Assembly: GCA_017983695.1 (NCBI GenBank)
Contig: JAGOAX010000003.1
Coordinates: 124,001-188,000, forward strand
Direction: 5' to 3'
From: Ferruginibacter sp.
GTDB taxonomy: Bacteria > Bacteroidota > Bacteroidia > Chitinophagales > Chitinophagaceae
DNA: 64,000 nt
Shown: in pieces, positions 24,414-36,100 of the stretch
How the letters are laid out: every line of letters begins with the position of its first letter
Numbering within the stretch: position 1 is the first letter of the stretch
Position numbers and translations under genes: made by a program
The notes under the pieces: generated by a model
Told to the model about the DNA's origin: nothing
Seen by the model: the letters and a program-made list of their open reading frames with translations, nothing else
Database searches by the model: none

Positions 24414-26171
24414 ATGAAAAAAAACAAACGATTGTTTGCTTCGGACACCAAAATTCATATCAAATTTTTACTGCATATGAAATTAACGATTGCTTTTATG
24501 TTGATAGCAGGCTTGCAGTTATCAGCAAAAACATATTCTCAGCAAAGGATTACTTTAACACTACAGTCTACAGAACTAAAATCTGCTTTAAAACAAATTG
24601 AGAAAAAGAGTATTTACAGATTTTTGTATAATAATGATGTTTTAAAGTCTGATCAGAAAATTAGTATTGATGCTTTTAATAGCCTGGTTACAGAAGTGCT
24701 GGATAATGTTTTTAATAAAACTTCATTAACCTACCGCATTTTAGAAAATAACCTTGTAGTTATAACACAAAAAAACTTTATAACCCAGGACGTAAAGGTA
24801 ACGGGTAAAGTAACCGGCCCCGGTGGCGAACCTGTACAAGGGGTTAGTGTAAAAATTAAAAATTCGGCCGTGGGTACTGCTACCGATGCTGCAGGTTTTT
24901 ATACAGTGTCGGTACCCGAAGGTGCCAGGCTTGTTTTTTCTTCTATTGGATATGTAGGAACGGAAGTGCCTGTAAATGGCCGTACCGAAATTAATGTGGT
25001 ATTACAACTGGCTGCAAAAGATATTAATGAAGTTGTGGTAATTGGATATGGCACTGCCAGTAAAAGAGACCTTACCGGTTCAATTGTAAAAATTTCCGGT
25101 AAAGAAATTGCAGATAAACCCAATACTAACCCTGTTGCTTCATTGCAGGGAAAAGTTGCAGGACTTTCTATAGTTAACAATGGTACACCCGGCCAGGCTC
25201 CGGATATAAGGATAAGAGGAACTGTAAGTATTGGCCAGGTTCACCCGCTTTATGTGGTTGATGGTATTTTTAATGATAATATTGATTACCTGAATGCAAA
25301 TGACATAGAGTCTATTGAGGTTTTAAAAGATCCTTCTTCTTTGGCAATATTTGGTGTTAAGGGTGCTACAGGTGTAATTGCCATTACAACAAAAAAAGCT
25401 AAAGCCGGCCAGGTAGTAGTTAATTTTAATACCTCGTATGGTACTAAAAAACTGGTAGATAAAATTGAAATGGCAAATGCTGCAGAATTTGATTTGCTTT
25501 TTGCAGAAGAGAATGCTAACAATGGCGTTGCCACACCAAATTATTCTGCTTTAACTGCAAATACCGATTGGATTGATGCGGTTACAAGAACTGGAAAATT
25601 CAATACCAATAACTTAAGCGTTTCAGGAAGTACCGAAAAAAATAAATTCACACTTGGATTAGGATATCTTACTGATGAAGGCATGATAAAGCATGAAAAG
25701 CTGGAAAGAATGTTGCTTTCATTCAGTGATGAATTTAAAGTAAATAAGGCAATAAAGCTTGGTGTTAATCTTAATGCATCAAGACAGAATAATCCTTTTG
25801 GTGCAGGCTGGGTTTTAGATGCTGCAAGAAAAGCAATGCCGCAGATCAGCGCAGGTACTAAATCGTTCCGTGTGGCAAACCCTTATGGCGGCGACAGTAT
25901 TACTCAAAATATTTATTCAGGCTTAGCTTTGGCATTCCAAAATTCAGGGGTTGTTAATCCTTTATTGGAAGTTGAAAATACCTGGAACAAAAGAATCAGT
26001 ATTGAATATAGAACTGTAGGTAGTGTTTATGCAGAGCTTAATTTTCTTAAGAATTTTACCTTCAGGTCAACTTTTTACGCAGATGTAAGTAAGGTCTTAT
26101 ACGGATATAGCTTTACAGTTTTTAGGGTAAAACTAAAAACTGATGAAAGAAAAAATGCTGGACCGATTTAA
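24414..26171 (+). pseudogene. SusC-like TonB-dependent receptor, 5' part, cut by an IS
   Basis: Residues 1-566 are authentic SusC: a signal sequence, an STN domain for FecR signalling, a carboxypeptidase-regulatory-like domain (VTGKVTGPGGEPVQGVSV), the plug (VVVIGYGTASKRDLTGS) and the start of the barrel. The frame then enters the IS at 26111 and stops at 26171 after about 20 foreign residues. Removing 26111-27513 joins GGATATAG to TAAAACC in frame and rebuilds one receptor of 1149 residues with the 3' part. ATG 24414 opens the basic N terminus. As it stands, no full barrel can be made. Confidence 0.9.
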
Positions 26172-26508
26172 GTTTTCTGATGAACTTAAAGAGAAGCTGG
26201 TGATGATGGTGATCTATCAAAACCGTCTTCCCAAACAACTATCCGAACAGTATGGATTACCCAATGCCCACATGCTGGTCAACTGGGTCAATATTTACAA
26301 AAAGACACTTGAGAAAGGAGCTATAACTTTGCCTCCGATGCAAGCCAAAAAGAAAAAAGATACGCCTGCTTTAAAACAGAGGATCAAGCAACTTGAAAAG
26401 TCTCTTGAAAAAGCTAATGTTATGATATACGGGTTGAATGTGATGATAGATTATGCTGAAAAAGAGTTGAAGGTCCCTCTAAGAAAAAAGCATGGCACCA
26501 AACAATAA
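26143..26508 (+). CDS. IS3 transposase OrfA
   Basis: The 121-residue helix-turn-helix protein (FSDELKEKLVMMVIYQ, then LSEQYGLPNAHMLVNWV) ends in a leucine-zipper-like helix (ALKQRIKQLEKSLEKAN). It recognises the IS ends. It overlaps orfB by one base (TAATG). The heptamer A-AAA-AAG at 26484-26490 allows a -1 shift to make the OrfAB fusion transposase. Confidence 0.9.
   Translation: MKEKMLDRFKFSDELKEKLVMMVIYQNRLPKQLSEQYGLPNAHMLVNWVNIYKKTLEKGAITLPPMQAKKKKDTPALKQRIKQLEKSLEKANVMIYGLNVMIDYAEKELKVPLRKKHGTKQ
26484..26490 (+). other. -1 ribosomal frameshift site of the IS
   Basis: A AAA AAG in the orfA reading frame is the canonical -1 slippery heptamer of IS3-family elements. After slippage the orfB frame is open from here into the ATG at 26508 without a stop. 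Confidence 0.75.
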
Positions 26509-27461
26509 TGCTGATTAAAGAAAAGCATATTACAAGGATGGGTGTCGGGCCTCTTTGTAGATTGTTTGGTAAATCCCGTCAAGCCTTTTATCATAGAAAA
26601 CACTATTTTTTAGAGAAAGAGGAACAAGAATTAATTGTATTGGAACTTGTAGCCCAGGTGCGGAGGGAACTTCCCGGTTTGGGAGGTCATAAGTTGTACA
26701 AATGTATTTATCAGCCCTTACGAACTAATGGAATAAAAATAGGGCGTGATAAATTGTTTACTATCCTGCGGAACCATAAATTACTGATAGACAGGAAAAG
26801 GAGAAATCCCAAAACAACTCAATCCAATCACTGGTTCAGGCGATACCCTAATTTGATAAAAGTAATAGAAGTAGTTCGGTCGGAACAACTGTGGGTAGCC
26901 GATATTACATACATTAGTATTGGCTATGACTTCAATTATTTATCACTCATTACTGATGCTTATTCAAAGAAAATAATGGGATACTGCCTACACCCGTACC
27001 TAAGTAATGATGGTTGTATTGAAGCTCTTAAGATGGCTTTGTCAAACAAGACATCACCTACTAACCTTATACATCATTCTGATAGAGGTGTTCAATACTG
27101 TAGTTATGATTATGTTTCTTTATTAAAAGAAAACAGAATCTCCATCAGTATGACAGAAAGCGGAGAAGGATACGATAACCAGATTGCTGAAAGAGTCAAT
27201 GGTGTATTGAAAACAGAGTTCAATCTTCATCAAATATACAAATCACGAACAGATGCACTGCTTGCAGTAAAACGAAGCATCAATGCCTACAATAATTTTA
27301 GGCCGCATATGAGTTGTAATTTTCTAACACCTATAGAAGCACATACAACAGATCAAGTGTTATTAAAGCGATGGAAGAATAGCCGTAAAAGGCTGTCAAA
27401 AAGTAAAGAACAAACTGCTTTCCATAAGCACCAAGAACTAGTTCAACAAAATTTAATTTAA
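26508..27461 (+). CDS. IS3 transposase OrfB (DDE integrase core)
   Basis: The 317-residue protein has an N-terminal HTH_21-like region (YHRKHYFLEKEEQ, then LPGLGGHKLYKCI) and an integrase catalytic core. The DDE residues are in WVADITYI, HHSDRGVQY and IAERVNGVLKTE. It is normally made as OrfAB by -1 frameshifting. The frame is intact and of full family length. Confidence 0.93.
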   Translation: MLIKEKHITRMGVGPLCRLFGKSRQAFYHRKHYFLEKEEQELIVLELVAQVRRELPGLGGHKLYKCIYQPLRTNGIKIGRDKLFTILRNHKLLIDRKRRNPKTTQSNHWFRRYPNLIKVIEVVRSEQLWVADITYISIGYDFNYLSLITDAYSKKIMGYCLHPYLSNDGCIEALKMALSNKTSPTNLIHHSDRGVQYCSYDYVSLLKENRISISMTESGEGYDNQIAERVNGVLKTEFNLHQIYKSRTDALLAVKRSINAYNNFRPHMSCNFLTPIEAHTTDQVLLKRWKNSRKRLSKSKEQTAFHKHQELVQQNLI

Positions 27462-27523
27462 AGCTTTATTTTGTGTAAAATTTATTATTAACCAACCTTA
27501 AAAAACTGTACAGTAAAACCCGT

Positions 27524-29266
27524 ATGATACCTAATGTAAACAGCAGGCAGTATTCGCCGCTTTATTATGCTTATGACCCTATGACAAGTACACCATACCT
27601 GTACAATGCAAAAACACAGGTAAGTGAAAATGATGATACTTACAGAAAATTCCAACAGGATCATATTTTAACTTTCAGAAAAAAATTTGGAGATCATAAT
27701 TTAACTGCCACTGCAGGTATTACCACGTACTATTTTAGTGCTTTTGCAAGGAGCGGAGTTGCTAAACCTTTTACACTTGGTAATGCATTACCAATACCTG
27801 ATGATAAAAGATTCTGGTATATGAGTACCCAGTTTAACGACCCTGCAGCCACTATTGCAGGTTCAGATCAAAGGGAATACGCTACCGCTTCTGTATTGGG
27901 AAGGGTATTGTACAACTATAAAAATAAATACTACTTCAATGCGTCATTAAGAGACGACGCTTCTTCTCAAATTCCCACACAAAACCGCCACCAGAAATTC
28001 TGGGCATTAGGTGCTGCATGGGATTTAACAAAGGAAAATTTTATGCAAAATATTACTGCTATTGATTTTCTTAAATTAAAAGCCTCAATTGGTGTTTTGG
28101 GTAATCAATCAGCATCTTACCTGGATGGTACACAAATTAATTATCCATTTTATCCAAGATTAAATACCGGTGTTGGCGCTCCATTTGGTATTACACCTTA
28201 CCTGGCTGCAGAAAACTCTTATGAGCCAAGTGTAGATCTTAAATGGGAAACTGTACAAGCACAGGAAATTGGAATTGAATTAAATGCATTTAAAAACCGC
28301 CTGCATTTTGAAGCCAATTACTTTAATAAAACAACCAAAGACCTGATGACTTTTGTGGACAGAAGTGTTCAGGGATTGAGAGCAATATTAGAAAATGGCG
28401 GTAGTTTCAGAAACTGGGGCGAAGAATTTTCTGCATCATGGAGCCAGACACTTAAAAAAGACCTTACGGTAAATGTTGGCGGCAATATCACTTTCTTACA
28501 AAACAAAGTGGTAAGCGTAAATGATAAAATACCGGCAGGATTTTTATCAAGAGCATTCCAGAATAACGGAAGTGCAGAAAGCAGAACTCAGCCAGGCTTA
28601 CCCATCGGTTCTTTTTACGGATATGTTGTAGAAGGGGTTTACCAGAGCTATGCTGATGTTTTAAAATCACCTATTGCATCTGCGGTAGGAGCTTATGGCC
28701 CCGGCGATTTAAAATTTAAAGATGTAAATGGCGATGGTGTAATTACTGCAGATGACAGAACTGTAATTGGTAACCCAACACCTAAGTTTACTTATGGCAC
28801 AAACATAAATGTAAACTACAAAAATTTTAATTTAGGAATTGACATGGGCGGTGTATATGGCAACCAGGTATTCCGTACATGGGGTTCTTTAGAGTCGCCT
28901 TTCCAAAGGGTAAACTATCCTAAAGAAAAATTAAACAGGTGGCATGGTGCAGGTACTTCTAACTGGACACCAATAATAAGCCAAGGGCACAGGTTTAACT
29001 ATAATGGTTCTACTTATAATATAGAAGATGGAAGCTATTTCAGGCTAAGAAATATTCAATTGGGTTACAACTTTGGCCAGCAACTGATCTCTAAAGCAAA
29101 AATGAAAAGTTTAAGGGCTTATGTGAACATACAAAATCCTAAAACATGGAAAAACAATTTAGGATATACTGCTGAATTTGGCGGAAGCGCAACTGCATTT
29201 GGTTATGATAATGCAGGAGGTGCAATACCAGTTGTAACCACATTTGGACTGAACGTAACTTTTTAA
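27524..29266 (+). pseudogene. SusC-like receptor, 3' part (beta-barrel)
   Basis: This is the C-terminal 580 residues of the receptor split by the IS: barrel strands, FKDVNGDGVITADDRTVIG near residue 410 as in many SusC proteins, and a terminal aromatic strand (VTTFGLNVTF). ATG 27524 is an internal methionine. The part has no signal peptide and cannot be exported alone. In-frame codons continue back to 27514 at the IS edge. Confidence 0.9.
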
Positions 29267-29285
29267 AACTATTAAATTCATTGAT

Positions 29286-30848
29286 ATGAAAAAAAATAAA
29301 AATTTATTATTGATCCTGCTTATAGCGCTGCCGATGCTGGTTTCTGTTATGGGCTGCGAAAAATTTCTGGACAGAAAACCATTAACAGCCACCCTTGATG
29401 ATTTAAACCAAGGAACTTTGGAAGCCCAGAGTTTTGGCTTGTACAGTACATTAAGATATGCTGGATTTTCTACATTGCCCTGGATTGATTTTCACAGTAT
29501 TCGTGATGATGATGCTCAAAAAGGAAGCAGCACTACAGATGGTGCTGAAATTGTTACCGAATTTGAAACCTTCCAATACAGTAAAGACGATTGGGCACCC
29601 AATACTTACTGGAACGATCATTACACCATGATAAACCAGGCAAATAAAGAAATTTATTTTGCAGATTCTTTAAAACTTACTGATCCGGCTTCTTTACGAA
29701 ATGTAGGCGAAGCTTTATTCTTCAGGGCATATTCATTTTTTGAATTAGCTAAAACCTATGGTGATGTACCATTGATTAATTTTTATTTTACAAAAGCTAC
29801 CGATGGTATTAAACCAAAGTCGCCTGTTGCAGCTATCTATGCACAAATAGATGCAGATCTTACAAAAGCTGCAACATACCTTCCTGTTAACTGGGTTGTG
29901 GGTGGTGTTGATATTTATCCCGGCCGTTTAACAAAAGGAGCAGCCAATACATTATGGGCTCAAACACACTTGTACAGGCAAAACTGGGCACAAGTGGTTT
30001 CATTATGTAACCAGGTAATTGCAAGTGGACAATATTCTTTATTAAATAATTTTACAGATGTTTGGAAAGATGGATTGAATGGTGCTGGAAAAAACAGTAA
30101 AGAATCAATTTTTGAAGCACAAATGGTAGTAGGCCAGAACGGAACGCCTAATTTATCTGCACAGTGGGGTACCTGCCAGAATGTAAGACAGGGTGGTGCT
30201 ACCAATGTATGGAATTTAGGTTGGGGATGGAATGTACCCACACAAAAATTAGAAACAGCATGGGATAATACAGATCCCCGTAAACGTCAAACCATTCTAT
30301 ATTCCGGTCAATACGATGGTGGCCCGGCACAGGGTGGTTATGGAGCAACATTACCTATATATGCACCGGGTTCCAGTCTAGATCAGCCTTATTGGAACAA
30401 AAAAGTGTATTCAGATCCGCAGATGCGTCAATTTACAGGGCAGATTTTTGGCAGCGGTGGGGCAGACTGGATAAACCACAGAATTTTACGCTATGCAGAT
30501 GTGATACTAATGCTTGCAGAAGCAAGTAATGAATTAAACAATGGTACGGTTGCAGAAACAAATCTGGAATTAATAAGAAACAGGGCAAGTGGAGGTTTAG
30601 GCGCAGCCAGAACTGTTGTTCCCAGAATTGCATTTGTAGATAAGGTACAAATGCGTACCGCCATTAAAAACGAAAGAAGATGGGAGTTTGCGATGGAAGG
30701 ATACCGGTTTTATGATTTGGTTAGATGGGGCGATGCGATAGCTGAACTGGGTAGTTTAGGATATACCAACCGTTGCAGGTATTATCCAATTCCGCAACAG
30801 GCAATTTCTTTATCAGGCGGTGTATTGGTACAAAACCCTGAATGGTAA
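29286..30848 (+). CDS. SusD-like glycan-binding lipoprotein
   Basis: The 520-residue lipoprotein (lipobox VMGC, Cys24) has the SusD/RagB fold. An N-terminal TPR-like part contains ALFFRAYSFFELAKTYGDVPL, and the C-terminal ERRWEFAMEGYRFYDLVRWG motif is diagnostic. It caps the SusC barrel at the cell surface and binds the glycan. It starts 19 bp after the receptor. The gene itself is intact although its partner is broken. Confidence 0.95.
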   Translation: MKKNKNLLLILLIALPMLVSVMGCEKFLDRKPLTATLDDLNQGTLEAQSFGLYSTLRYAGFSTLPWIDFHSIRDDDAQKGSSTTDGAEIVTEFETFQYSKDDWAPNTYWNDHYTMINQANKEIYFADSLKLTDPASLRNVGEALFFRAYSFFELAKTYGDVPLINFYFTKATDGIKPKSPVAAIYAQIDADLTKAATYLPVNWVVGGVDIYPGRLTKGAANTLWAQTHLYRQNWAQVVSLCNQVIASGQYSLLNNFTDVWKDGLNGAGKNSKESIFEAQMVVGQNGTPNLSAQWGTCQNVRQGGATNVWNLGWGWNVPTQKLETAWDNTDPRKRQTILYSGQYDGGPAQGGYGATLPIYAPGSSLDQPYWNKKVYSDPQMRQFTGQIFGSGGADWINHRILRYADVILMLAEASNELNNGTVAETNLELIRNRASGGLGAARTVVPRIAFVDKVQMRTAIKNERRWEFAMEGYRFYDLVRWGDAIAELGSLGYTNRCRYYPIPQQAISLSGGVLVQNPEW

Positions 30849-30916
30849 AAAACACTAACCTCATTGTATGTGATGAACATGCAATGAGGTATTATAATCA
30901 TACTAAAAAAACAATT

Positions 30917-31762
30917 ATGAATTTAAATAACAAAATGCTTAAAACCGCTATCTTCATTATGGCAGTATTGGTTGTAAGTGCCAGTTGTAAAAAACTTTCC
31001 CGTCCGGCATTGGCAGATTATCCTACAGATGTTGATCCCCGCTTTCCATTATATCCAGGTGGACCATTAAAGTTTTTTGCTGCATTTGATGGTAGTTCTA
31101 CCAACCCGCTGATGAATGCAGTTGATAGTATCAGGGCAAATTTTCCAAGTGATAATCCTTTAGTATCTATAGCTGGTGTTACCGGAAAGGGGATTCAGGG
31201 TACTGGTACAAAGGCGGTAAAATACCCATCTGCTAATGACTTTAATACAGTTACAAGCTGTACCATATCTATGTGGGTAAATAACACAGTTAACCCAAAT
31301 ACAGAACTTTATTTCTCTTTGGCAAGTAAAGATTACTGGCATGAAAGTGCAGCATTTTTATTAGTAGAGCATGCAGCTGCAGATAAATGCACCTTTAAGT
31401 TTGCATTACAGGATAAGTGGGTAGAATATACCAATCAATCTTTTACCAAGCCTTTGTTTAATGGTCAGTGGCATCATTTGGCATTTACATACGATGAAAC
31501 TACATCTACAGTAAAAGTATATTTTGATGGTACCGAAGTGCCATTGCCTCCTGGTGCAGCTGGTAATTTTGCAGGTCTTGGTAAACTGAATTTAAAAACG
31601 GCAAGCAATTTAGTATTGGGTGGCTGGAATAAACATGCTGGATTATCAGGTCCTACTGATGGCTGGATTAGTGGCTTTAGTGGCAAGATGGATCAGTTCC
31701 GTTTATATGGTAAAGTTTTAACAGCAACAGAAATACAGGCGTTATTTAATAGTAAACTGTAA
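30917..31762 (+). CDS. LamG-like surface lipoprotein, probable glycan-binding protein
   Basis: The 281-residue lipoprotein (lipobox SASC, Cys24) has a concanavalin A-like/LamG domain (about residues 60-280). Typical strands are CTISMWVNN, GQWHHLAFTYDE, VKVYFDGTEV and GKMDQFRLYGKVLTATEIQ. Position after susD marks it as the surface glycan-binding protein of the locus. An upstream ATG at 30842 overlaps the susD stop, but ATG 30917 directly opens the signal peptide. A hairpin terminator follows. Confidence 0.8.
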   Translation: MNLNNKMLKTAIFIMAVLVVSASCKKLSRPALADYPTDVDPRFPLYPGGPLKFFAAFDGSSTNPLMNAVDSIRANFPSDNPLVSIAGVTGKGIQGTGTKAVKYPSANDFNTVTSCTISMWVNNTVNPNTELYFSLASKDYWHESAAFLLVEHAAADKCTFKFALQDKWVEYTNQSFTKPLFNGQWHHLAFTYDETTSTVKVYFDGTEVPLPPGAAGNFAGLGKLNLKTASNLVLGGWNKHAGLSGPTDGWISGFSGKMDQFRLYGKVLTATEIQALFNSKL

Positions 31763-31791
31763 GTTTTTTCATATAGCAGCAGCATAACGAC

Positions 31792-31824
31792 AAGGGGCTG
31801 ACAGTAAATGTTTGGCCCCTTTTT
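31792..31824 (+). terminator. Terminator after the SusCD/LamG unit
   Basis: AAGGGGC (31792-31798) pairs with GCCCCTT (31815-31821), followed by Ts. It separates the binding/uptake genes from the cytochrome and enzyme genes and may allow different expression levels. Confidence 0.65.
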
Positions 31825-31865
31825 AAATTTTGGTATTTAATTTATTGGGTAACCTCAATACCACT

Positions 31866-33122
31866 ATGCTCAGTATTACAAAATATCGATCGTCTGTAAT
31901 TACTCTTTTTGTTATTTTATTCTGCATCTTTCTTTTTACAAAATGTATTAATAATCAAAAAGACAAAACAGCTGATATTGTAACAGCCGGAAATTTTGAA
32001 AAATTTGCAGGCTCAGCTAAATGTATGGATTGCCATAAAAGTATTTATGAGTCACATATCCAAACAGCACATTTTCTTACTTCTGCAATAATTACAGAAA
32101 AAAATATTAAAGGGAGTTTTGATACCGGTAAAAATACATTTGTGTATAGTAATGGCAGTTTAATGGCCATGCAAAAAAGAAATGATGGTTTTTACCAGGC
32201 TGCATATATAAATGGTATAGAAAAAAAAAGCCAGCGTTTTGATATTCTTATTGGATCGGGAACAAAAGGGCAGAGTTTTGCAAGCTGGTTAAACAATAAA
32301 CTGCTGCAATTACCTATTACATATTTTACCAGTGCCCACCAATGGAGTAACAGCCCGGGCTACCCCAATAAAATAGCATTTAACAGGCCAATTACATCAC
32401 GCTGTTTAGAATGCCACTCTACATTTGCTGATAAAATTTCGCCGGAGCAAGTTGAGCCCGAAGAGTTTGATAAGAACCGGATGATTTTAGGAGTGGATTG
32501 TGAAAAATGTCATGGCCCTGCAAAAGAACATGTGGAATTTCAAATTAAAAACCCAGCAGAAAAAAAAGCAAAATTTATTATTAACCCTGCATCATTTACC
32601 CGTCAACAAAGTTTAGATATGTGTGCAGTGTGTCATGGTGGAAGGTTGCAAAAAAGCAAACCTTCTTTTGAATTTACTGCTGGTGATAAACTGGCTGATT
32701 ATTTTGCAATAGATACAGCAGCCAAAGATGCCAATAGTATTGATGTACATGGTAACCAATCCGGATTGCTGGCAGCCAGTAAATGTTTTACAATGAGTAA
32801 AACACTTACCTGCATTACCTGCCATAATACACATGAAAACGAACAGGGAAAAACAGCATTGTTTTCGCAACGTTGTATCACCTGCCACGATGATAAACAT
32901 GCGGATATTAAAAAATGTAAACTGCAGGATTTACCGGAAAATACATTAAAAGCAAACTGTACAAATTGCCATATGCCCCAACAACCATCAATGGCAATTG
33001 CAGTAATGCTGCAGGGAAAAACCAGCCCTGAACCTGCTTTAATGCATACGCATTTTATAAAAGCATATCCTGATGAAACTAAAAAAGTTTTAGCGTATTT
33101 AAAAAGTATTAAGAAAAACTAA
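31866..33122 (+). CDS. Seven-haem cytochrome c lipoprotein
   Basis: The 418-residue exported protein has seven CxxCH haem-binding motifs in order: CMDCH, CLECH, CEKCH, CAVCH, CITCH, CITCH and CTNCH. A signal ends at a lipobox-like FTKC (Cys27). It resembles multihaem cytochromes of the c554/NrfB type used for electron transfer in the envelope. Its partner is unknown. It stops one base before the VCBS/UnbV gene, so the two are probably translated together. ATG 31866 is chosen over a TTG at 31830 that precedes the hydrophobic segment. Confidence 0.88.
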   Translation: MLSITKYRSSVITLFVILFCIFLFTKCINNQKDKTADIVTAGNFEKFAGSAKCMDCHKSIYESHIQTAHFLTSAIITEKNIKGSFDTGKNTFVYSNGSLMAMQKRNDGFYQAAYINGIEKKSQRFDILIGSGTKGQSFASWLNNKLLQLPITYFTSAHQWSNSPGYPNKIAFNRPITSRCLECHSTFADKISPEQVEPEEFDKNRMILGVDCEKCHGPAKEHVEFQIKNPAEKKAKFIINPASFTRQQSLDMCAVCHGGRLQKSKPSFEFTAGDKLADYFAIDTAAKDANSIDVHGNQSGLLAASKCFTMSKTLTCITCHNTHENEQGKTALFSQRCITCHDDKHADIKKCKLQDLPENTLKANCTNCHMPQQPSMAIAVMLQGKTSPEPALMHTHFIKAYPDETKKVLAYLKSIKKN

Positions 33123-33123
33123 A

Positions 33124-36100
33124 ATGAACAAACTAAACAGCACTGTCGTTTTATTAATAGCATCTTCATTGATATTTTTTTCCTGCAACAGGAAAGAAGA
33201 AACCTTGTTTTCGTCCTTACCTGCTTCTAAAACTAATATCAGTTTTACCAATACGCTTGAAAAGAAAAAAATGTTCAGCATATTGTATTACCTGTATTAT
33301 TATAATGGCGGCGGCGTAGCCACAGGCGATATTAATAACGACGGGCTGCCGGATATTTATTTTACAGCCAACAGTAAAGGCAATAATAAATTATACCTCA
33401 ATAAAGGAAATTTTGAGTTTGAAGATATTACTGATAAAGCAGGTGTAAAAGGTAAGAGCGACTGGTGTACAGGTGTAACAATGGCAGATGTGAACAGCGA
33501 TGGGTTTTTGGATATGTACGTTTCCACCGTAAGTAATAAATATGGTTTAACAGGGCATAATGAATTATATATTAACAATGGCAACGGAACATTTACCGAA
33601 AAATCTGAAGCATATGGATTGAACACCTCATGCTTTACCACGCAGTCTGCTTTTTTTGATTATGATAATGATGGCGATATGGACTGCTATATTTTAAACC
33701 AGTCGCATCACCCACATGCTAATATTGCAGATACAGGCAACAGAAAAAAATATGATACCCTTTCGGGAGACAGGCTTTACCGGAACGATATTAAAACAAC
33801 GGGAAAATTTACTGAAGTTGGTGCAGCCGCAGGAATTTATCAAAGTAACCTGGGCTATGGTTTAGGGTTAGCTGTGGCAGATATCAATAACGATGGCTGG
33901 GATGATATTTTTATTGGTAACGATTTTCATGAAAATGATTATTATTATGTAAATCAGCAAAACGGCACTTTTAAAGAAGAGGGTGCCAATCATTTCAAAC
34001 ATTACAGCCGTTTTAGTATGGGTAATGATATTGCTGATTATAATAACGATGGACAGCTGGATGTGGTTACAGTTGACATGCTGCCCGGCGACGAAAAAGT
34101 ATTGAAAACCTATGGCAGCGATGAGAACCCGGACATCTATAAAGTAAAACTGGAGATCAACGGCTATCAAAATCAATATTCAAAAAATTGTTTGCAGCGT
34201 AATAATGGCAATGGGATTAGTTTCAGTGAGACAGCTTTAATGAGTGGGGTAGCTGCTACAGATTGGAGTTGGTGTCCTTTGTTTGCCGATTTTGATAATG
34301 ATGGTAATAAAGACCTGTTTATTTCCAGCGGTATTGTAAAGCGCCCTGTCGATCTGGATTATGTTCGTTTTGTATCCGACCTGGAAGCAAACAAAGGAAT
34401 GAACCAGACTGATAAGTATGATGATATGGCCATTGAAAAAATGCCTGATGGCAGCTCTCATCCATTTCTATTTAAAGGCGATGGGAAATCTTCTTTTAAA
34501 GATTTCAGTAATGAATGGGGAACCGGTAAAATGAAAGGATATTTCAATGGTGCCGCTTATGCCGACCTGGATAATGATGGTAATCTTGATCTTGTTATCA
34601 ATCAACTTAACGCACCTGCAGTGGTGTTAAAGAATAATGCACCCAAACAAAATTATATTTCCCTTTCATTTAAAGGCGACAGCAGTAATACATTTGGAGT
34701 TGGAACCAAAGCTTACCTGTTTCAAAAAGGTAAAATGCAATACCAGCAATTGATGCTTACCCGTGGCTTTGAATCATCTTCAGACACCAGGTTACATTTT
34801 GGCCTGGCAGCTGATTCATTAATTGACAGTATTGTAATTGTATGGCCAGGTAATAAAATGCAATCGTTAAAAAATGTAGCTGCTAATAAACAGGTAGTGA
34901 TAAATAAAAAAGATGCTGCTGGCATTTTTAATTACGAAACATTCTTTAACCCGGCGCCTCCGGTTTTATCTGATATCAGCAACATGATCAATTTAAACTG
35001 GCAGCATAAGGAAAATGATTTTGTTGATTTTAATCAGCAATATCTTATTCCGCATGCACAATCTACACGTGGGCCAAAAGTTGCGGTTGGCGATGTTAAT
35101 AGCGATGGTCTTGATGATTTTTATGTTTGTGGTGCACTTGGCCAGCCAGGTGCATTAATGGTACAACAAACTAATGGCAGCTTTGCAGAGCAGGATAAGG
35201 AATTATTTGAGAAAGATAAGTTTTGCGAAGGAGTAGATGCTGTATTTTTTGATGCCAATGGAGATGGTAAATCAGACTTATGGGTTGTGGCAGGTGGTAA
35301 CCAGGGGCCATTAAATGCAGATATGCTTGCTGATAAATTATATATCAACAACGGCGACGGACATTTTACAAAAAAAGAAAAATTCTTAAGCCAGCAGTTT
35401 GAAATTAAATCCTGCATAAGCGTGGCTGATGTTGACCACGATGGTGATATGGATGCTTTTATTGGTACACTTTGCACACCCAACGCATATGGAAAAGCAC
35501 AATCATCTTATTTATTTTTAAATGATGGTAAAGCCAATTTTACAATTGCTAATCCCAAAAACACATTTTTTTACAATATAGGTATGGTAACAGCCGCATC
35601 TTTTGCTGACATTAATAAAGATGGCTGGCAGGATCTTATTGTTACCGGGGAGTTTATGGCAATAAAAGTATTTATTAATAACAAAGGTGTTTTTGCAGCA
35701 ACAGAAATTCCTCAATCCACCGGATTGTGGCAAACCCTTTATACTACCGATGTTAATGGCGATGGGTTTCCCGATATACTTGCAGGTAACTGGGGGCACA
35801 ACACAAAATTATGGGCAGGAAAAAACGGCCCTGTAAAATTGTATGTAAAAGACTTTGATAATAACGGATCGGTTGAACAGGTGATGTGTTACACAGTTAA
35901 TGGTAAAGAGTACACATTTTTAGCAAAGGATGAACTGGAAAGACCATTACCGGTATTAAAAAAAGCTTATCTCACTTACAGCGAAGTTGCAGGCAAAACA
36001 GTGGATTATATGTTTTATGACCTGTTTAAAGATTATACTATGTTACAAGCAGAAACATTATCCTCATCTGCTTTTATAAATGATGGCAAGGGAAATTTTA

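Larger units (their letters stand above)
26111..27513 (+). mobile_element. IS3-family insertion sequence
   Basis: This 1403-bp element has imperfect terminal inverted repeats: CTTTACAGTTTTTAGGG on the left and, read inwards, CTGTACAGTTTTTTAAGG on the right. It has two overlapping frames, orfA and orfB, with a -1 slippery heptamer between them. The borders were set where excision restores the SusC frame. No clean 3-5 bp target duplication is visible, only a shared AG, so each end could be off by a few bases. Both transposase frames are intact, so the insertion may be recent and the element active. Confidence 0.88.

Noticed and set aside
31830-31865. TTG start for the seven-haem cytochrome
   Set aside because: It overlaps the tail of the upstream terminator region and precedes the natural signal peptide. 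ATG 31866 is adequate.
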